Assembly: GCA_021199495.1 (NCBI GenBank)
Contig: JAJQHY010000006.1
Coordinates: 1 to 64,000, forward strand
Length of the DNA: 64,000 nucleotides
Direction of reading: 5' to 3'
Source: Lachnospiraceae bacterium
GTDB lineage: Bacteria > Bacillota > Clostridia > Lachnospirales > Lachnospiraceae
In this document: positions 13,029 to 22,031 of the stretch, piece by piece
Position numbering within the stretch: the first letter of the stretch is position 1
Layout of the letters: each line of letters begins with the position of its first letter
The notes under the pieces: generated by a model
Told to the model about the DNA's origin: nothing
The model's database searches: none
Seen by the model: the letters and a program-made list of their open reading frames with translations, nothing else
Translations under genes and position numbers: made by a program

Positions 13029-14561
13029 ATGATCCATTTCAACCCGAAGCTGAAAGAAAAATTAGAGGAAGCAGTAAAGGCGGTGCTGCCGATTGCGGCC
13101 ATTGTTCTGGTGCTGTGCCTGACGATCGCACCGGTTTCGCCCTCAGTTCTTTTGTGCTTTCTCGTGGGTGCGGTGATGGTCATCATCGGCATGATGTTTT
13201 TCACGCTGGGCGCGGAAATGGCCATGACCCCGATGGGCGAAAAGGTGGGCTCTTACCTCACAAAGACGAAAAAGCTGTGGCTGATTGCGGGAGTGGCTTT
13301 CCTTCTCGGCGTCATTGTGACAATCGCGGAGCCGGATCTGCAGGTGCTGGCAAGTCAGGTGCCTTCCGTGCCGAATATGACGCTGATTCTGGCGGTGAGT
13401 CTGGGCGTGGGTTTGTTTCTTGTGCTGGCGCTTCTGCGCATTTTGCTTGGCATTCCTTTGAGGCCGTTATTGATCTTCTGCTACGGCCTTGTTTTTGTGC
13501 TTTCCTGTTTTGTTCCGGAGGAGTTTCGCGCGATCGCATTTGACGCGGGCGGCGTGACCACCGGCCCTATGACGGTGCCGTTTATCATGGTGCTTGGTGT
13601 CGGTATCGCTTCCATACGAAGCGATCGCAGCGCGTCGGACGACAGCTTCGGTCTGGTAGCGCTCTGTTCGGTGGGTCCGGTGATCGCGGTGATGATTCTG
13701 GGCATCATTTACTCCCCGGAAAGCTCCGACTACGCGCTTTCCGCCATCCCGGAAGTCAGCGACTCTGTAGAATTGACAAAACTGTTTCTTAAAGAGCTCC
13801 CGGCATACATAAAAGAAATGGCGCTGTCCATGCTGCCGGTAGTCCTGTTCTTTGGTGTGTTTGATCTTCTGGCGCTTAGGGTTACCCGACGCACGCTCGC
13901 AAAGATTCTTGTGGGGCTGGTTTATACCTACATCGGCCTGGTGCTGTTTTTAACCGGCGCAAATGTCGGTTTCATGCCGGCCGGGAGCTATCTGGGGCAG
14001 GTCATCGCTGGGCAGAGCTACCGTTATCTGCTGATTCCCATCGGAGCGCTGATCGGCTACTTTATCGTCAAGGCGGAGCCTGCGGTTTATGTACTGAACC
14101 ATCAGGTGGAGGAAATCACAAACGGCGCCATCTGTGCGGAAAGCATGGGCCGCAGTCTTTCTCTGGGCATGGCAATTTCTGTCGCCATTGCGATGCTGCG
14201 GGCACTCACAGGGATCCCGATTCTGTATTTTCTGATTCCGGGCTATGCAGTGGCACTTATTCTTTCCTTTATCGTGCCGCACATCTTCACGGCAGTAGCG
14301 TTTGACTCCGGCGGCGTAGCCTCCGGACCTATGACAGCCACCTTCCTGCTCTCCCTCTCGCAGGGTGCATGCTACGCAGTGGGCGGAAACCTTGTCACAG
14401 ATGCGTTCGGCGTGGTGGCGATGGTTGCCATGACGCCGTTAATCACCATCCAGATCCAGGGTCTGATCTACAAGATCAGGCTTGAGCACGGAAAGACCAG
14501 CGAGACATTCACGTACGCCGGCCTGGAAGCGTACGCGAACGACGCGATCATAGAACTATAA
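13029..14561 (+). CDS. DUF1538 integral membrane protein
   Basis: This 510-aa protein has many hydrophobic helices and consists of two halves of similar design. Each half ends in a matching motif: AFDAGGVTTGPMTVPF in the first and AFDSGGVASGPMTATF in the second, near residues 175 and 430. The internal repeat and the Gly-rich motif suggest an inverted-repeat transporter or channel, but no substrate is established for DUF1538. The ATG at 13029 is supported by AGGAG 6 nt upstream; a longer reading to 12927 has no such site. It lies 17 bp before a P-II-like protein gene, presumably its cytoplasmic regulator. Confidence 0.88.
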   Translation: MIHFNPKLKEKLEEAVKAVLPIAAIVLVLCLTIAPVSPSVLLCFLVGAVMVIIGMMFFTLGAEMAMTPMGEKVGSYLTKTKKLWLIAGVAFLLGVIVTIAEPDLQVLASQVPSVPNMTLILAVSLGVGLFLVLALLRILLGIPLRPLLIFCYGLVFVLSCFVPEEFRAIAFDAGGVTTGPMTVPFIMVLGVGIASIRSDRSASDDSFGLVALCSVGPVIAVMILGIIYSPESSDYALSAIPEVSDSVELTKLFLKELPAYIKEMALSMLPVVLFFGVFDLLALRVTRRTLAKILVGLVYTYIGLVLFLTGANVGFMPAGSYLGQVIAGQSYRYLLIPIGALIGYFIVKAEPAVYVLNHQVEEITNGAICAESMGRSLSLGMAISVAIAMLRALTGIPILYFLIPGYAVALILSFIVPHIFTAVAFDSGGVASGPMTATFLLSLSQGACYAVGGNLVTDAFGVVAMVAMTPLITIQIQGLIYKIRLEHGKTSETFTYAGLEAYANDAIIEL

Positions 14562-14578
14562 GAGAATCGAGGAACTCC

Positions 14579-15277
14579 ATGAGCAGTCTTAATCTAATGG
14601 TCACCATCATCAATCGAAACCGAATTAGACATTTTACTGAATTCTACAACGCCCAGGGTCTGACCGTCTCCTGCATCACGCTTGGCATGGGCACGGCCTC
14701 CAGCGAAATCCTCGATTATTTCGGCCTCGACGGCAGCGAGAAGGGCGTTCTCTTCCACGTTGTGACGGAAGATGCCTGGAAAAAAGTCAAACGGGCGCTT
14801 CGCAGTCAAATGCAGATTGACGTACCGGGGATAGGCATCGCCTTTCTGGTGCCGCTTTCGAGCATTGGAGGAAAGAAAGCTTTAAATTACCTCATCAATG
14901 GACAGGAATTTCAGAAAGAGGAGGAATCAACCTTGAAAGAGACGAAATATGAGCTTCTGACAGTCATTGCCAACCAGGGCTATACAGATATGATAATGGA
15001 TGCCGCGCGTGAGGTGCATGCGGCGGGCGGAACGGTGATCCATGCGCGGGGCACGGGCACGGACAAGGCAGAGCAGTTTCTGGGCGTGACGCTGGTGCCC
15101 GAAAAGGATATGGTCTTTCTCGTGGTAAAGAGCAGCCAGAAAAATGATATCATGCGCGCCATCATGGACAAGGCGGGACTGGACTCCGAAGCGCGCAGCA
15201 TCGTCTTCTCCCTCCCGGTCACGGATACGGCGGGGATGCGGCTGATAGAGGAGATGGAAGAGGAAGGACTGGCGTAA
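14579..15277 (+). CDS. Tandem P-II-like (GlnB-fold) regulatory protein
   Basis: This 232-aa protein has two GlnB-like ferredoxin folds in one chain: residues 1-115 (SLNLMVTIINRNRIRHF, TLGMGTASSEILDYFG) and 119-232 (YELLTVIANQGYTDMIMDAA, ARGTGTDKAEQFLG, KDMVFLVV). P-II proteins bind nucleotides and gate membrane transporters through direct contact. The classical T-loop uridylation Tyr is not obvious. It is co-transcribed with the DUF1538 membrane protein (17-bp gap, GAGGA site), so it probably controls that protein. The ligand is unknown. Confidence 0.85.
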   Translation: MSSLNLMVTIINRNRIRHFTEFYNAQGLTVSCITLGMGTASSEILDYFGLDGSEKGVLFHVVTEDAWKKVKRALRSQMQIDVPGIGIAFLVPLSSIGGKKALNYLINGQEFQKEEESTLKETKYELLTVIANQGYTDMIMDAAREVHAAGGTVIHARGTGTDKAEQFLGVTLVPEKDMVFLVVKSSQKNDIMRAIMDKAGLDSEARSIVFSLPVTDTAGMRLIEEMEEEGLA

Positions 15278-15296
15278 ACGTCCAGTCCTTTCTCTT
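15264..15296 (+). terminator. Rho-independent terminator of the DUF1538/P-II operon
   Basis: A perfect 9-bp stem (AAGGACTGG 15264-15272, CCAGTCCTT 15282-15290) with a 9-nt loop is followed by a pyrimidine-rich tail. The stem includes the last codons and stop codon of the P-II-like gene. Confidence 0.8.
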
Positions 15297-15439
15297 CTCT
15301 CTTCTCCGATCTCTGCTTTTGCAAGCTTGGACTCTACTCGAATCCCCGTTTATTTATTCCCTACGCATGCGCAAATCCCCGTTCGCCTGCTCGTTGATTC
15401 CAATAAATATGGTTCAAAAATACTGCAGCTCCTCACTCC

Positions 15440-17194
15440 TCAACTGAACTGACTCCGGTACAGCTGCGCATAGAACCCATTGAGTTCAAGCAGCTCCTCG
15501 TGCTTACCCTGCTCGATGATATGACCGTCGCGCATCACCAGAATAACATCTGCCTCGCGGATCGTGGAGAGACGGTGCGCGACGATGAAGCTCGTGCGGC
15601 CTTCCATCATGGTGGCAAAGGCCTTCTGGATACGGATCTCCGTGCGGGTATCGATGGAGGAGGTGGCCTCGTCCAGAATCAGCATGGGCGGCAGGCAGAG
15701 CATGACGCGGGCAATGCACAGCAGCTGCTTCTGGCCCTGGCTTAAGTTGCCGCCATCCTCGGTGAGGACGGTGTCATAGCCCTGGGGCATACGGCGGATA
15801 AAGCTGTCCGCGTGGGCGGCCTTCGCCGCCTGAATAATCTCTTCATCGGTCGCGTCCGGCTTGCCGTAGGCAATGTTTTCCCGGACGGTACCGCTCTTTA
15901 ACCAGGTTTCCTGGAGCACCATGCCGTAATTGGTGCGCAGGCTCTTGCGGGTGGCGTGGCGGATGTCCGTACCGTCCACCGCAATTTTTCCCTTATTCAC
16001 ATCATAGAAACGCATGAGCAGGTTTATAATGGTGGTCTTGCCGCAGCCGGTGGGGCCGACTAAAGCCACTCGCTGCCCCGGCTGCACCTTCAGATTCAGG
16101 TTCTCGATCAGCGGTACATCGGGCGTATAGGAGAAATCAACCTGCTGGATGTCCACTTTTCCTGACACATCTGTCAGTGCTACCGCGTCCACATCCTCCG
16201 GGGTAAAGGAGGGTTCATCCATTAATTCAAAAACGCGCGCCGCGCAGGCCAGAGCATTCTGCAGCTCCGTCACCACGCCGGAAATTTCATTAAAGGGCTT
16301 GGTGTACTGGTTCGCGTAGCTTAAAAACGTGGACAACTGACCTACACTCAGCACGCCGCGGATGGCCGAGAACGCGCCGATAATGCCCACACTGGCATAT
16401 ACAATGCTGTTCACGAAGCGGGTGGCCGGGTTGGTAATGGAGGAGAAAAAGATGGCGCTTAAGCTGCATTTCTGCAGTCTGCCGTTGATTTCCTCAAAGG
16501 TCTCCTGGGCCTCGTCCTGGTAGCCGAAGGCCTGCACAACCTTCTGATTGCCCACCATCTCGTCCACTAAGGAAGTCAGTTCTCCGCGGGTTTTAGACTG
16601 TAACTGAAACATCGCGTAGGTTTTCCTGGCGATGTAGCTCGCCACCAATAATGACAGCGGTGTCACACACACCACCACGATGGCCATGCCCCAGTTCACA
16701 TAAAACATGAAGCAAAGAGTTCCCACGATGGTCAGTACGCCGGTAAACAACTGCGTAAAACCCATCAATAAGCCTTCTGAAAACTGGTCGACGTCTGCGA
16801 TCAGACGGCTGATGATGTCGCCGGAAGCATGGGTATCCAGATAGCTTAAAGGCAGCGTCTCCAGGTGATCAAAGGCGCGGGTGCGGATGTCACGCACAAC
16901 CCGATAGGTGATCAGGTTATTGATATGATTCATCAGCCACTGCGCCGCGGCGCCCAGAATGGTGATAATCACAATCCATTTTAAGATCTGAAAAATACCG
17001 TCAAAGTCCACATTTCCGGGACCGATGATTAAGTCCACCGCGTTTCCGGTGAGAATCGGCACATAAAGGCTGGCAAACACATACACCGCCGCCAGGCCAA
17101 GTGATAACACCACCAACCATTTATAAACACCGATAAAGTCCAGAATTCTGGCCAATGTAGATTTATGCTCGCTCAATTTCATTTTCGCCATCAC
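15440..17194 (-). CDS. ABC exporter half-transporter with canonical ATP site (TM288-like)
   Basis: This 584-aa protein has an N-terminal six-helix membrane domain (residues about 20-310) and a C-terminal ATPase. Walker A is VGPTGCGKTT, the signature LSQGQ, and Walker B LILDEATSSID with the catalytic Glu intact. It forms a heterodimer with the upstream gene product, overlapping by 4 bp. In this family (LmrCD, TM287/288) the subunit with DE carries the hydrolytic site and its deviating signature LSQGQ faces the degenerate site. It is probably a drug or lipid exporter; the substrate cannot be read from sequence. Confidence 0.92.
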   Translation of the reverse strand: MMAKMKLSEHKSTLARILDFIGVYKWLVVLSLGLAAVYVFASLYVPILTGNAVDLIIGPGNVDFDGIFQILKWIVIITILGAAAQWLMNHINNLITYRVVRDIRTRAFDHLETLPLSYLDTHASGDIISRLIADVDQFSEGLLMGFTQLFTGVLTIVGTLCFMFYVNWGMAIVVVCVTPLSLLVASYIARKTYAMFQLQSKTRGELTSLVDEMVGNQKVVQAFGYQDEAQETFEEINGRLQKCSLSAIFFSSITNPATRFVNSIVYASVGIIGAFSAIRGVLSVGQLSTFLSYANQYTKPFNEISGVVTELQNALACAARVFELMDEPSFTPEDVDAVALTDVSGKVDIQQVDFSYTPDVPLIENLNLKVQPGQRVALVGPTGCGKTTIINLLMRFYDVNKGKIAVDGTDIRHATRKSLRTNYGMVLQETWLKSGTVRENIAYGKPDATDEEIIQAAKAAHADSFIRRMPQGYDTVLTEDGGNLSQGQKQLLCIARVMLCLPPMLILDEATSSIDTRTEIRIQKAFATMMEGRTSFIVAHRLSTIREADVILVMRDGHIIEQGKHEELLELNGFYAQLYRSQFS

Positions 17195-18996
17195 TGCACC
17201 TCCTCTTTGGAAAGCTGGGACAGGCAGATTTCCCTGTAAACACCACAGCTTTTTATCAACTCGCTGTGGGTGCCGAGTCCCGCCAGTTTTCCGTCGTCCA
17301 TCACGAGAATTACATCCGCGTTGCGGATAGTGGACACGCGCTGAGAAACAATGAACACGGTCATATTCTGTGTATTTTCCTTGATGGCGTGGCGCAGGGC
17401 GGCGTCAGTCGCGAAGTCCAGCGCGGAGGCCGAGTCATCCATGATCAGGATTTCCGGCTGTTTGACTAAGGCTCTGGCGATGGTCAGACGCTGCCGCTGG
17501 CCGCCGGAGAGGTTTTTGCCGTTCTGCTCGATCTCGAGTGACAGCCCCTGGCCCTTCTGCTCCACGAACTCCCTGGCCTGAGCGGTATCGAGCGCCTGAT
17601 AGATTTCCTCATCCGTGGCGTCCTTTTTGCCCCAGCACATATTTTCTTTTAAGGTTCCTTTGAAAAGAACGGATTTCTGCGGTACGACGCCCACCTTGTC
17701 GCGCAGGGCGTCCAAGGTATACTCACGCACATCGGTGCCGTCCACAAGGACCTGCCCCTCCCGCACATCGTAAAAGCGGGGGATCAGATTGACGACAGAG
17801 GACTTGCCGGAGCCAGTGCCGCCGATGATGCCTACGGTCTGGCCAGGCTGCACGCTGAAATTGATTTTTTCGAGGGAGTCTTCTTTGGCGTTTTTATATC
17901 TGAAAAATACATTCCGGAAGGATACGCAGGGGATATTCTCAGCCACGTTAGCGGCACCTGCGGCAACATAACCGGCTTTTGCAGAATCGCTCTCTCCCGG
18001 CACTCCGGCTGCCGCCATGTCCTTGCTCCCCTCATATGTCCCGCCCACAATACTGGATTCAATATCCATCACTGCGCTGATTCTGTTCGCGCAGGCGAAA
18101 GCCTTGGACATGGAGACGATCAGATTGGCCATCTTAATCAGCTCCACCAGAATCTGGGACATGTAATTGACCAGTGCGACCGTCTCACCCTGCGTCAGCA
18201 CGCCGATGCTGACCTGTTTGCCGGAAATCCAGATAATGGCCACGATGGAAAGGTTAATGATCACATAGGTGATGGGGTTCATCAGCGCGGAAATCTTGCC
18301 GACAAAGACCTGAGACTGCACCAGAAGACCATTCTCTTCTTTAAACCGTTCCGTCTCCGCCTCCTGGCGGTTGAAGGCGCGGATGACGCGCACGCCGGTC
18401 AGGTTTTCCCTGGTGGTGCGGGTCACCTGGTCGAGCTGCTGCTGCACCTTTTTATACAGGGGCATGCTGATGGCCATAATGCCGAAGACCACCACACACA
18501 GCAGAGGAATTGTGATAAGGAACGTCATGGCTGCCTTCACATTGACTGTGAAGGACATGATCATGGCGCCCAGCACGATAAAAGGCGAGCGCAGCAGAAG
18601 GCGCAGCGTCAGGTTCAAGCCCGACTGCACCTGGTTCACATCGCTGGTCATGCGGGTGATCAATGTAGCCGTCCCAACTACATCCTGCTCCGTATAGGAC
18701 AGGGTCTGGATATGGCGGAAGAGGTCATTGCGAAGCGATGTGGAAAAGCCCACCGCCGCCTTGGCCGCGAAATACTGCGCCGTCAAAGAACAGGTCAGGC
18801 CAACGACCGCCAGCAGCACCAGGATCCCGCCCATGCGCAGAATATAGCTCGTATCCTCGTTTTTGATACCCGTATCAATGATCTGCGCCATGACAAGAGG
18901 CACGAAAAGCTCGAAGCTGGCCTCCAGCATTTTAAAGAGCGGGGCCAGGATGCTCTCCTTTCGGTATTCTTTCAGGTATTTCAGAAGTTTCCTCAT
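17191..18996 (-). CDS. ABC exporter half-transporter with degenerate ATP site (TM287-like)
   Basis: This 601-aa protein, first gene of the two-gene operon, has a membrane domain followed by an ATPase with Walker A GGTGSGKSS, signature LSGGQ and Walker B LIMDDSASALD. The catalytic Glu is replaced by Asp, the hallmark of the degenerate-site subunit in heterodimeric exporters. A roughly 45-residue Ala/Gly-rich linker (near residues 320-360) between the membrane and ATPase domains looks longer than usual. It pairs with the product of 15440-17194. Confidence 0.92.
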   Translation of the reverse strand: MRKLLKYLKEYRKESILAPLFKMLEASFELFVPLVMAQIIDTGIKNEDTSYILRMGGILVLLAVVGLTCSLTAQYFAAKAAVGFSTSLRNDLFRHIQTLSYTEQDVVGTATLITRMTSDVNQVQSGLNLTLRLLLRSPFIVLGAMIMSFTVNVKAAMTFLITIPLLCVVVFGIMAISMPLYKKVQQQLDQVTRTTRENLTGVRVIRAFNRQEAETERFKEENGLLVQSQVFVGKISALMNPITYVIINLSIVAIIWISGKQVSIGVLTQGETVALVNYMSQILVELIKMANLIVSMSKAFACANRISAVMDIESSIVGGTYEGSKDMAAAGVPGESDSAKAGYVAAGAANVAENIPCVSFRNVFFRYKNAKEDSLEKINFSVQPGQTVGIIGGTGSGKSSVVNLIPRFYDVREGQVLVDGTDVREYTLDALRDKVGVVPQKSVLFKGTLKENMCWGKKDATDEEIYQALDTAQAREFVEQKGQGLSLEIEQNGKNLSGGQRQRLTIARALVKQPEILIMDDSASALDFATDAALRHAIKENTQNMTVFIVSQRVSTIRNADVILVMDDGKLAGLGTHSELIKSCGVYREICLSQLSKEEVQ

Positions 18997-19049
18997 AAAC
19001 TCCTCCTCGGAAATAAAAGATTTATCATTTACACCCGGTCACGGAGACA

Positions 19050-19107
19050 CCATGAAAAAAGAACGGCTCATGACTGGCGTGCACACTCGCCTTATCTTTT
19101 TTCATGG
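19050..19107 (-). terminator. Long inverted repeat between pyrC and the ABC exporter operon
   Basis: CCATGAAAAAAGA (19050-19062) pairs perfectly with TCTTTTTTCATGG (19095-19107). A second short stem, GGCG (19076-19079) with CGCC (19088-19091), lies inside. It is downstream of pyrC on the same strand, so it probably ends pyrC transcription; the T-runs lie within the outer stem, which can work in both directions. Confidence 0.6.
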
Positions 19108-19155
19108 CATCTCCTGTTACTCAGCTAAATTGTTCTGGATTGTCACGGTTCAGTT

Positions 19156-20439
19156 TCAGAACGCAGGGTTTTCATACACGATCTTCCCATCACAGATCGT
19201 ATACCTTACCACGCCCATCAGTTCCTGTCCGATAAACGGCGAATTCACCGCCTTCGAATGGAAATGTTCTCCCACCACAAAGCTCTGAGCCGGGTCAAAG
19301 AGCACGATATCCGCCGGGCCTCCCTCAGCCAGGTAGCCGCGGTCCAGGTGATACATCCGCGCCGGATTGTAGGCCATTTTCTCCATCAACTGGCAAATGG
19401 TCAGATAATGCGGCTCTACCAGCTCCGTGACGCAGACCGCCAGCGCCGTCTCCAGCCCGATGATACCGCTCGGGGCCTCCGTCAGGGGCTTCGCTTTCTC
19501 CTCTGCACTGTGGGGTGCATGGTCCGTGGCGATCAGGTCGATTGTGCCATCCACCAGCCCCTCTATAATTGCAAGCCTGTCCGCCATCGTACGCAGAGGC
19601 GGGTTCATCTTCGCCAGTGTGCCGTGTTCAATCACGGCCTCCTCCGTCAGTGCGATATGGTGCGGTGTCGCCTCAGCGTGAATATCGATGCCGGGATGTT
19701 CCTCCCTGGCTCTGCGGATGAAGTCCACACCCTCCTTCGTACTGATGTGCTGGACATCCATGCAGCAGCCGGTCTGCACCGCGAGCTCGATATCCCGCTC
19801 GATCATGCTGATCTCCGCCTGCCTGTCCGACCCGCCGATGCCGAAATGCTCCGATGCCTTCCCTCGGTTCACGCCGTTATCAGAAATAAATGCGGGATTT
19901 TCCTCATGGAAGCTGATCGGGACATGAAGCCCGGCCGTCTCCGCCATGGCTTTCAGCGCAAGCTTTTCATCCATGGTCGGCACGCCGTCGTCCGTAAAGC
20001 CGACCGCACCTGCCTCTTTTAAGGCTGACATATCCGTCAGTTTCTTTCCCTGCATACCGACCGTGACCGTCCCGCAGGTTTCCACATGAATGCCCGTCTC
20101 TTTTCCTTTATTCAGTACATACCTTACCGTCTCCACGGAGTCGATGGGCGGCTTCGTGTTCGCCATCATAACCACCGTGGTAAAACCGCCGGCCGCGGCC
20201 GCGGCCGCGCCGGTCAGAATATCTTCCTTATACGTCAGTCCCGGATCCCGGAAATGCACATGCACATCCACTAAGCCCGGCCCCGCGCATAGCCCGCTGC
20301 CGTCAAGAATATCTGTCCCCTCAGGCGGCGCAATCACGGGTGCAATCTTTTGTATTTTGTCGCCCGCAATCAGGATGTCGCCCGGTGTCTGCATCCCGCT
20401 TCTGGGGTCGATCACTGTCACGTTCTGGATCAGAAGCAT
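19156..20439 (-). CDS. pyrC: Dihydroorotase
   Basis: This 427-aa class I dihydroorotase catalyses reversible ring closure of carbamoyl-aspartate in pyrimidine synthesis. Zinc ligands are seen in DVHVHFRDPG near residue 60 and in ATDHAPHSAEEK near 305, where the catalytic Asp also lies. The length is normal. AAGGAGAA stands a few bases before the ATG. It is not clustered with other pyr genes here. Confidence 0.96.
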   Translation of the reverse strand: MLLIQNVTVIDPRSGMQTPGDILIAGDKIQKIAPVIAPPEGTDILDGSGLCAGPGLVDVHVHFRDPGLTYKEDILTGAAAAAAGGFTTVVMMANTKPPIDSVETVRYVLNKGKETGIHVETCGTVTVGMQGKKLTDMSALKEAGAVGFTDDGVPTMDEKLALKAMAETAGLHVPISFHEENPAFISDNGVNRGKASEHFGIGGSDRQAEISMIERDIELAVQTGCCMDVQHISTKEGVDFIRRAREEHPGIDIHAEATPHHIALTEEAVIEHGTLAKMNPPLRTMADRLAIIEGLVDGTIDLIATDHAPHSAEEKAKPLTEAPSGIIGLETALAVCVTELVEPHYLTICQLMEKMAYNPARMYHLDRGYLAEGGPADIVLFDPAQSFVVGEHFHSKAVNSPFIGQELMGVVRYTICDGKIVYENPAF

Positions 20440-20573
20440 TGGTTCTTCTCCTTTATTTTATTTCGCAGGATCCGCGCAGCCGCAAATCATCCGCCCGGTA
20501 TTCTGCGTTTTGTTTCCTTTTTCAGCAGATATAGTGTACCTTTTTTATGCTGAAATGTACAGAGAAATTTTTC

Positions 20574-21008
20574 CTACTTCCAGTACATCGGTGTCTCCTC
20601 TTCAAGCGCCTCTGTCCGCAGCACGATATACGCGTACTGCGGCTCATTGATCCGCTCCTCCCCCGCCGTCGGTCCGATCAGGGACGTGTCCACCAGCACA
20701 CCGTTCTCCCCGCGGAAAAAGTCATTCACCACAATCGTATAGCCGCTGTTTTCCTGTTCCCCATAACCGATACACACATACAGGTAATCGTTGTCCGTGT
20801 AGGTCATCTGAAACGCCTCCTCATACCGCTCCTCAATCAGGGGCATAAGCTCCTCCGGGATCCGGTCTTCGTCCAGGATCACATACTCCAGATTCTCCAC
20901 TTTCTCTCCCGCCCCGGCATTTAAATCCACCACACTGCAGGCGGTCAGAAATGCCGCCATATACAGACACACTGCCGACAGCCGTATCAAATTCAGTCTT
21001 TTTTTCAT
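20574..21008 (-). CDS. PrcB-like lipoprotein
   Basis: This 144-aa secreted lipoprotein has an N-terminal signal with lipobox LTAC near residue 24. The mature part contains YVILDEDRIPEELMPLIEE and GYTIVVNDFFRGENG, which match the short PrcB C-terminal-type domain seen in many Clostridia lipoproteins; the ending YAYIVLRTEA fits too. The function is not established; the domain was named from a spirochaete protease complex. It is divergently placed from plsC. Confidence 0.72.
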   Translation of the reverse strand: MKKRLNLIRLSAVCLYMAAFLTACSVVDLNAGAGEKVENLEYVILDEDRIPEELMPLIEERYEEAFQMTYTDNDYLYVCIGYGEQENSGYTIVVNDFFRGENGVLVDTSLIGPTAGEERINEPQYAYIVLRTEALEEETPMYWK

Positions 21009-21231
21009 AAAGAAACGAAAAGCTCCGCATTTTGGTACAGTATATGCATTTTATCCGGGCACCTATGCCTGCCGCCGGAAAATCTGTGTAAAATGATTGC
21101 TTTTTGCCGGGCAACCGATTATACTGATACTGTATGTTCAGGCGCTGCTGCCGCGCGTCACAGATCGGTTCAGGTACCGTAACCGCCCAGACAGCTTAAG
21201 CGCCAATATTTCCAAGAAGGATCTTTCAGTC

Positions 21232-21972
21232 ATGATACGAACCATACTCGTTTTAGGAGCGATCATTTTATTTCTCATTCTGACCATCCCGGTTCTGATT
21301 GTTTTTCATTTTCTGCACGGAAAATACCCCGAGAAAATCGACCTGATCAGCCTGCGTATGATTCAGTGGATTCTGCGCGTAGCCCTGTTTTTAAGCGGCA
21401 CAAAGCTGACAGTGCTCGGCGAGGAAAATGTGCCGAAGGACCGCCCGGTTGTCTACATCGGCAACCACACCAGCTATTATGACGTGGTCATCGGCTACAC
21501 CCGGGTACCCGCTCCAACCGGTTTTGTTGCCAAAGACAGCATGAGCAGAATTCCACTGTTAAATCTGTGGATGCTGCGCGGGAAATGTGTCTTTTTAAAC
21601 CGGGATAACGTCAAGGAGGGGCTGAAATCCATCCTGGCCGCCATCGCGGAGGTGAAGGAGGGCATTTCCATCTACATTTTCCCGGAGGGCACCCGCAACA
21701 AAACCCCCGACACCTTCATGGAATTCAAAGAAGGCAGCTTCAAAATCCCGGAAAAGAGCGGCGCCCCCATCATTCCGGTGACATTTGTCAATTCCCACGC
21801 CATTTACGAAGACCACAAGCCGTTTATCCGCCGCGCGCACGTCGTGGTCGAATATGGCAAGCCTATTTACATGGACACGCTGGACAAGGAAACGAAGAAG
21901 CACATGGGCGCCTACGTGTCCGGCCTTCTCCATGAAACGTATGAAAAAAATAAAGCGGCTTACTTTTCGTAA
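21232..21972 (+). CDS. plsC: 1-acyl-sn-glycerol-3-phosphate acyltransferase
   Basis: This 246-aa membrane acyltransferase converts lysophosphatidic acid to phosphatidic acid in phospholipid synthesis. An N-terminal helix (VLGAIILFLILTIPVLIVF) precedes the catalytic motif NHTSYYD (HX4D) near residue 80 and the FPEGTR motif near 150. I chose the ATG at 21232 (protein MIRTILVLG), with AAGAAGGA about 10 nt upstream; the frame is open further back but without family similarity. Confidence 0.93.
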   Translation: MIRTILVLGAIILFLILTIPVLIVFHFLHGKYPEKIDLISLRMIQWILRVALFLSGTKLTVLGEENVPKDRPVVYIGNHTSYYDVVIGYTRVPAPTGFVAKDSMSRIPLLNLWMLRGKCVFLNRDNVKEGLKSILAAIAEVKEGISIYIFPEGTRNKTPDTFMEFKEGSFKIPEKSGAPIIPVTFVNSHAIYEDHKPFIRRAHVVVEYGKPIYMDTLDKETKKHMGAYVSGLLHETYEKNKAAYFS

Positions 21973-21981
21973 ACCGTCCAA

Positions 21982-22010
21982 AAAAAGAGCGGTTCAACGC
22001 CGCTCTTTTT
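21982..22010. terminator. Bidirectional terminator between plsC and murF
   Basis: A perfect 11-bp stem, AAAAAGAGCGG (21982-21992) with CCGCTCTTTTT (22000-22010), encloses a 7-nt loop. The A-run and T-run flanks make it work on both strands for the convergent plsC and murF genes. Confidence 0.92.
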
Positions 22011-22031
22011 GTTTCCCTGCAATTGTATAAA

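Noticed and set aside
13004..13543. 179-codon plus-strand ORF
   Set aside because: It is a frame shadow of the DUF1538 gene with a Gly/Arg/Cys-rich sequence and no ribosome site.
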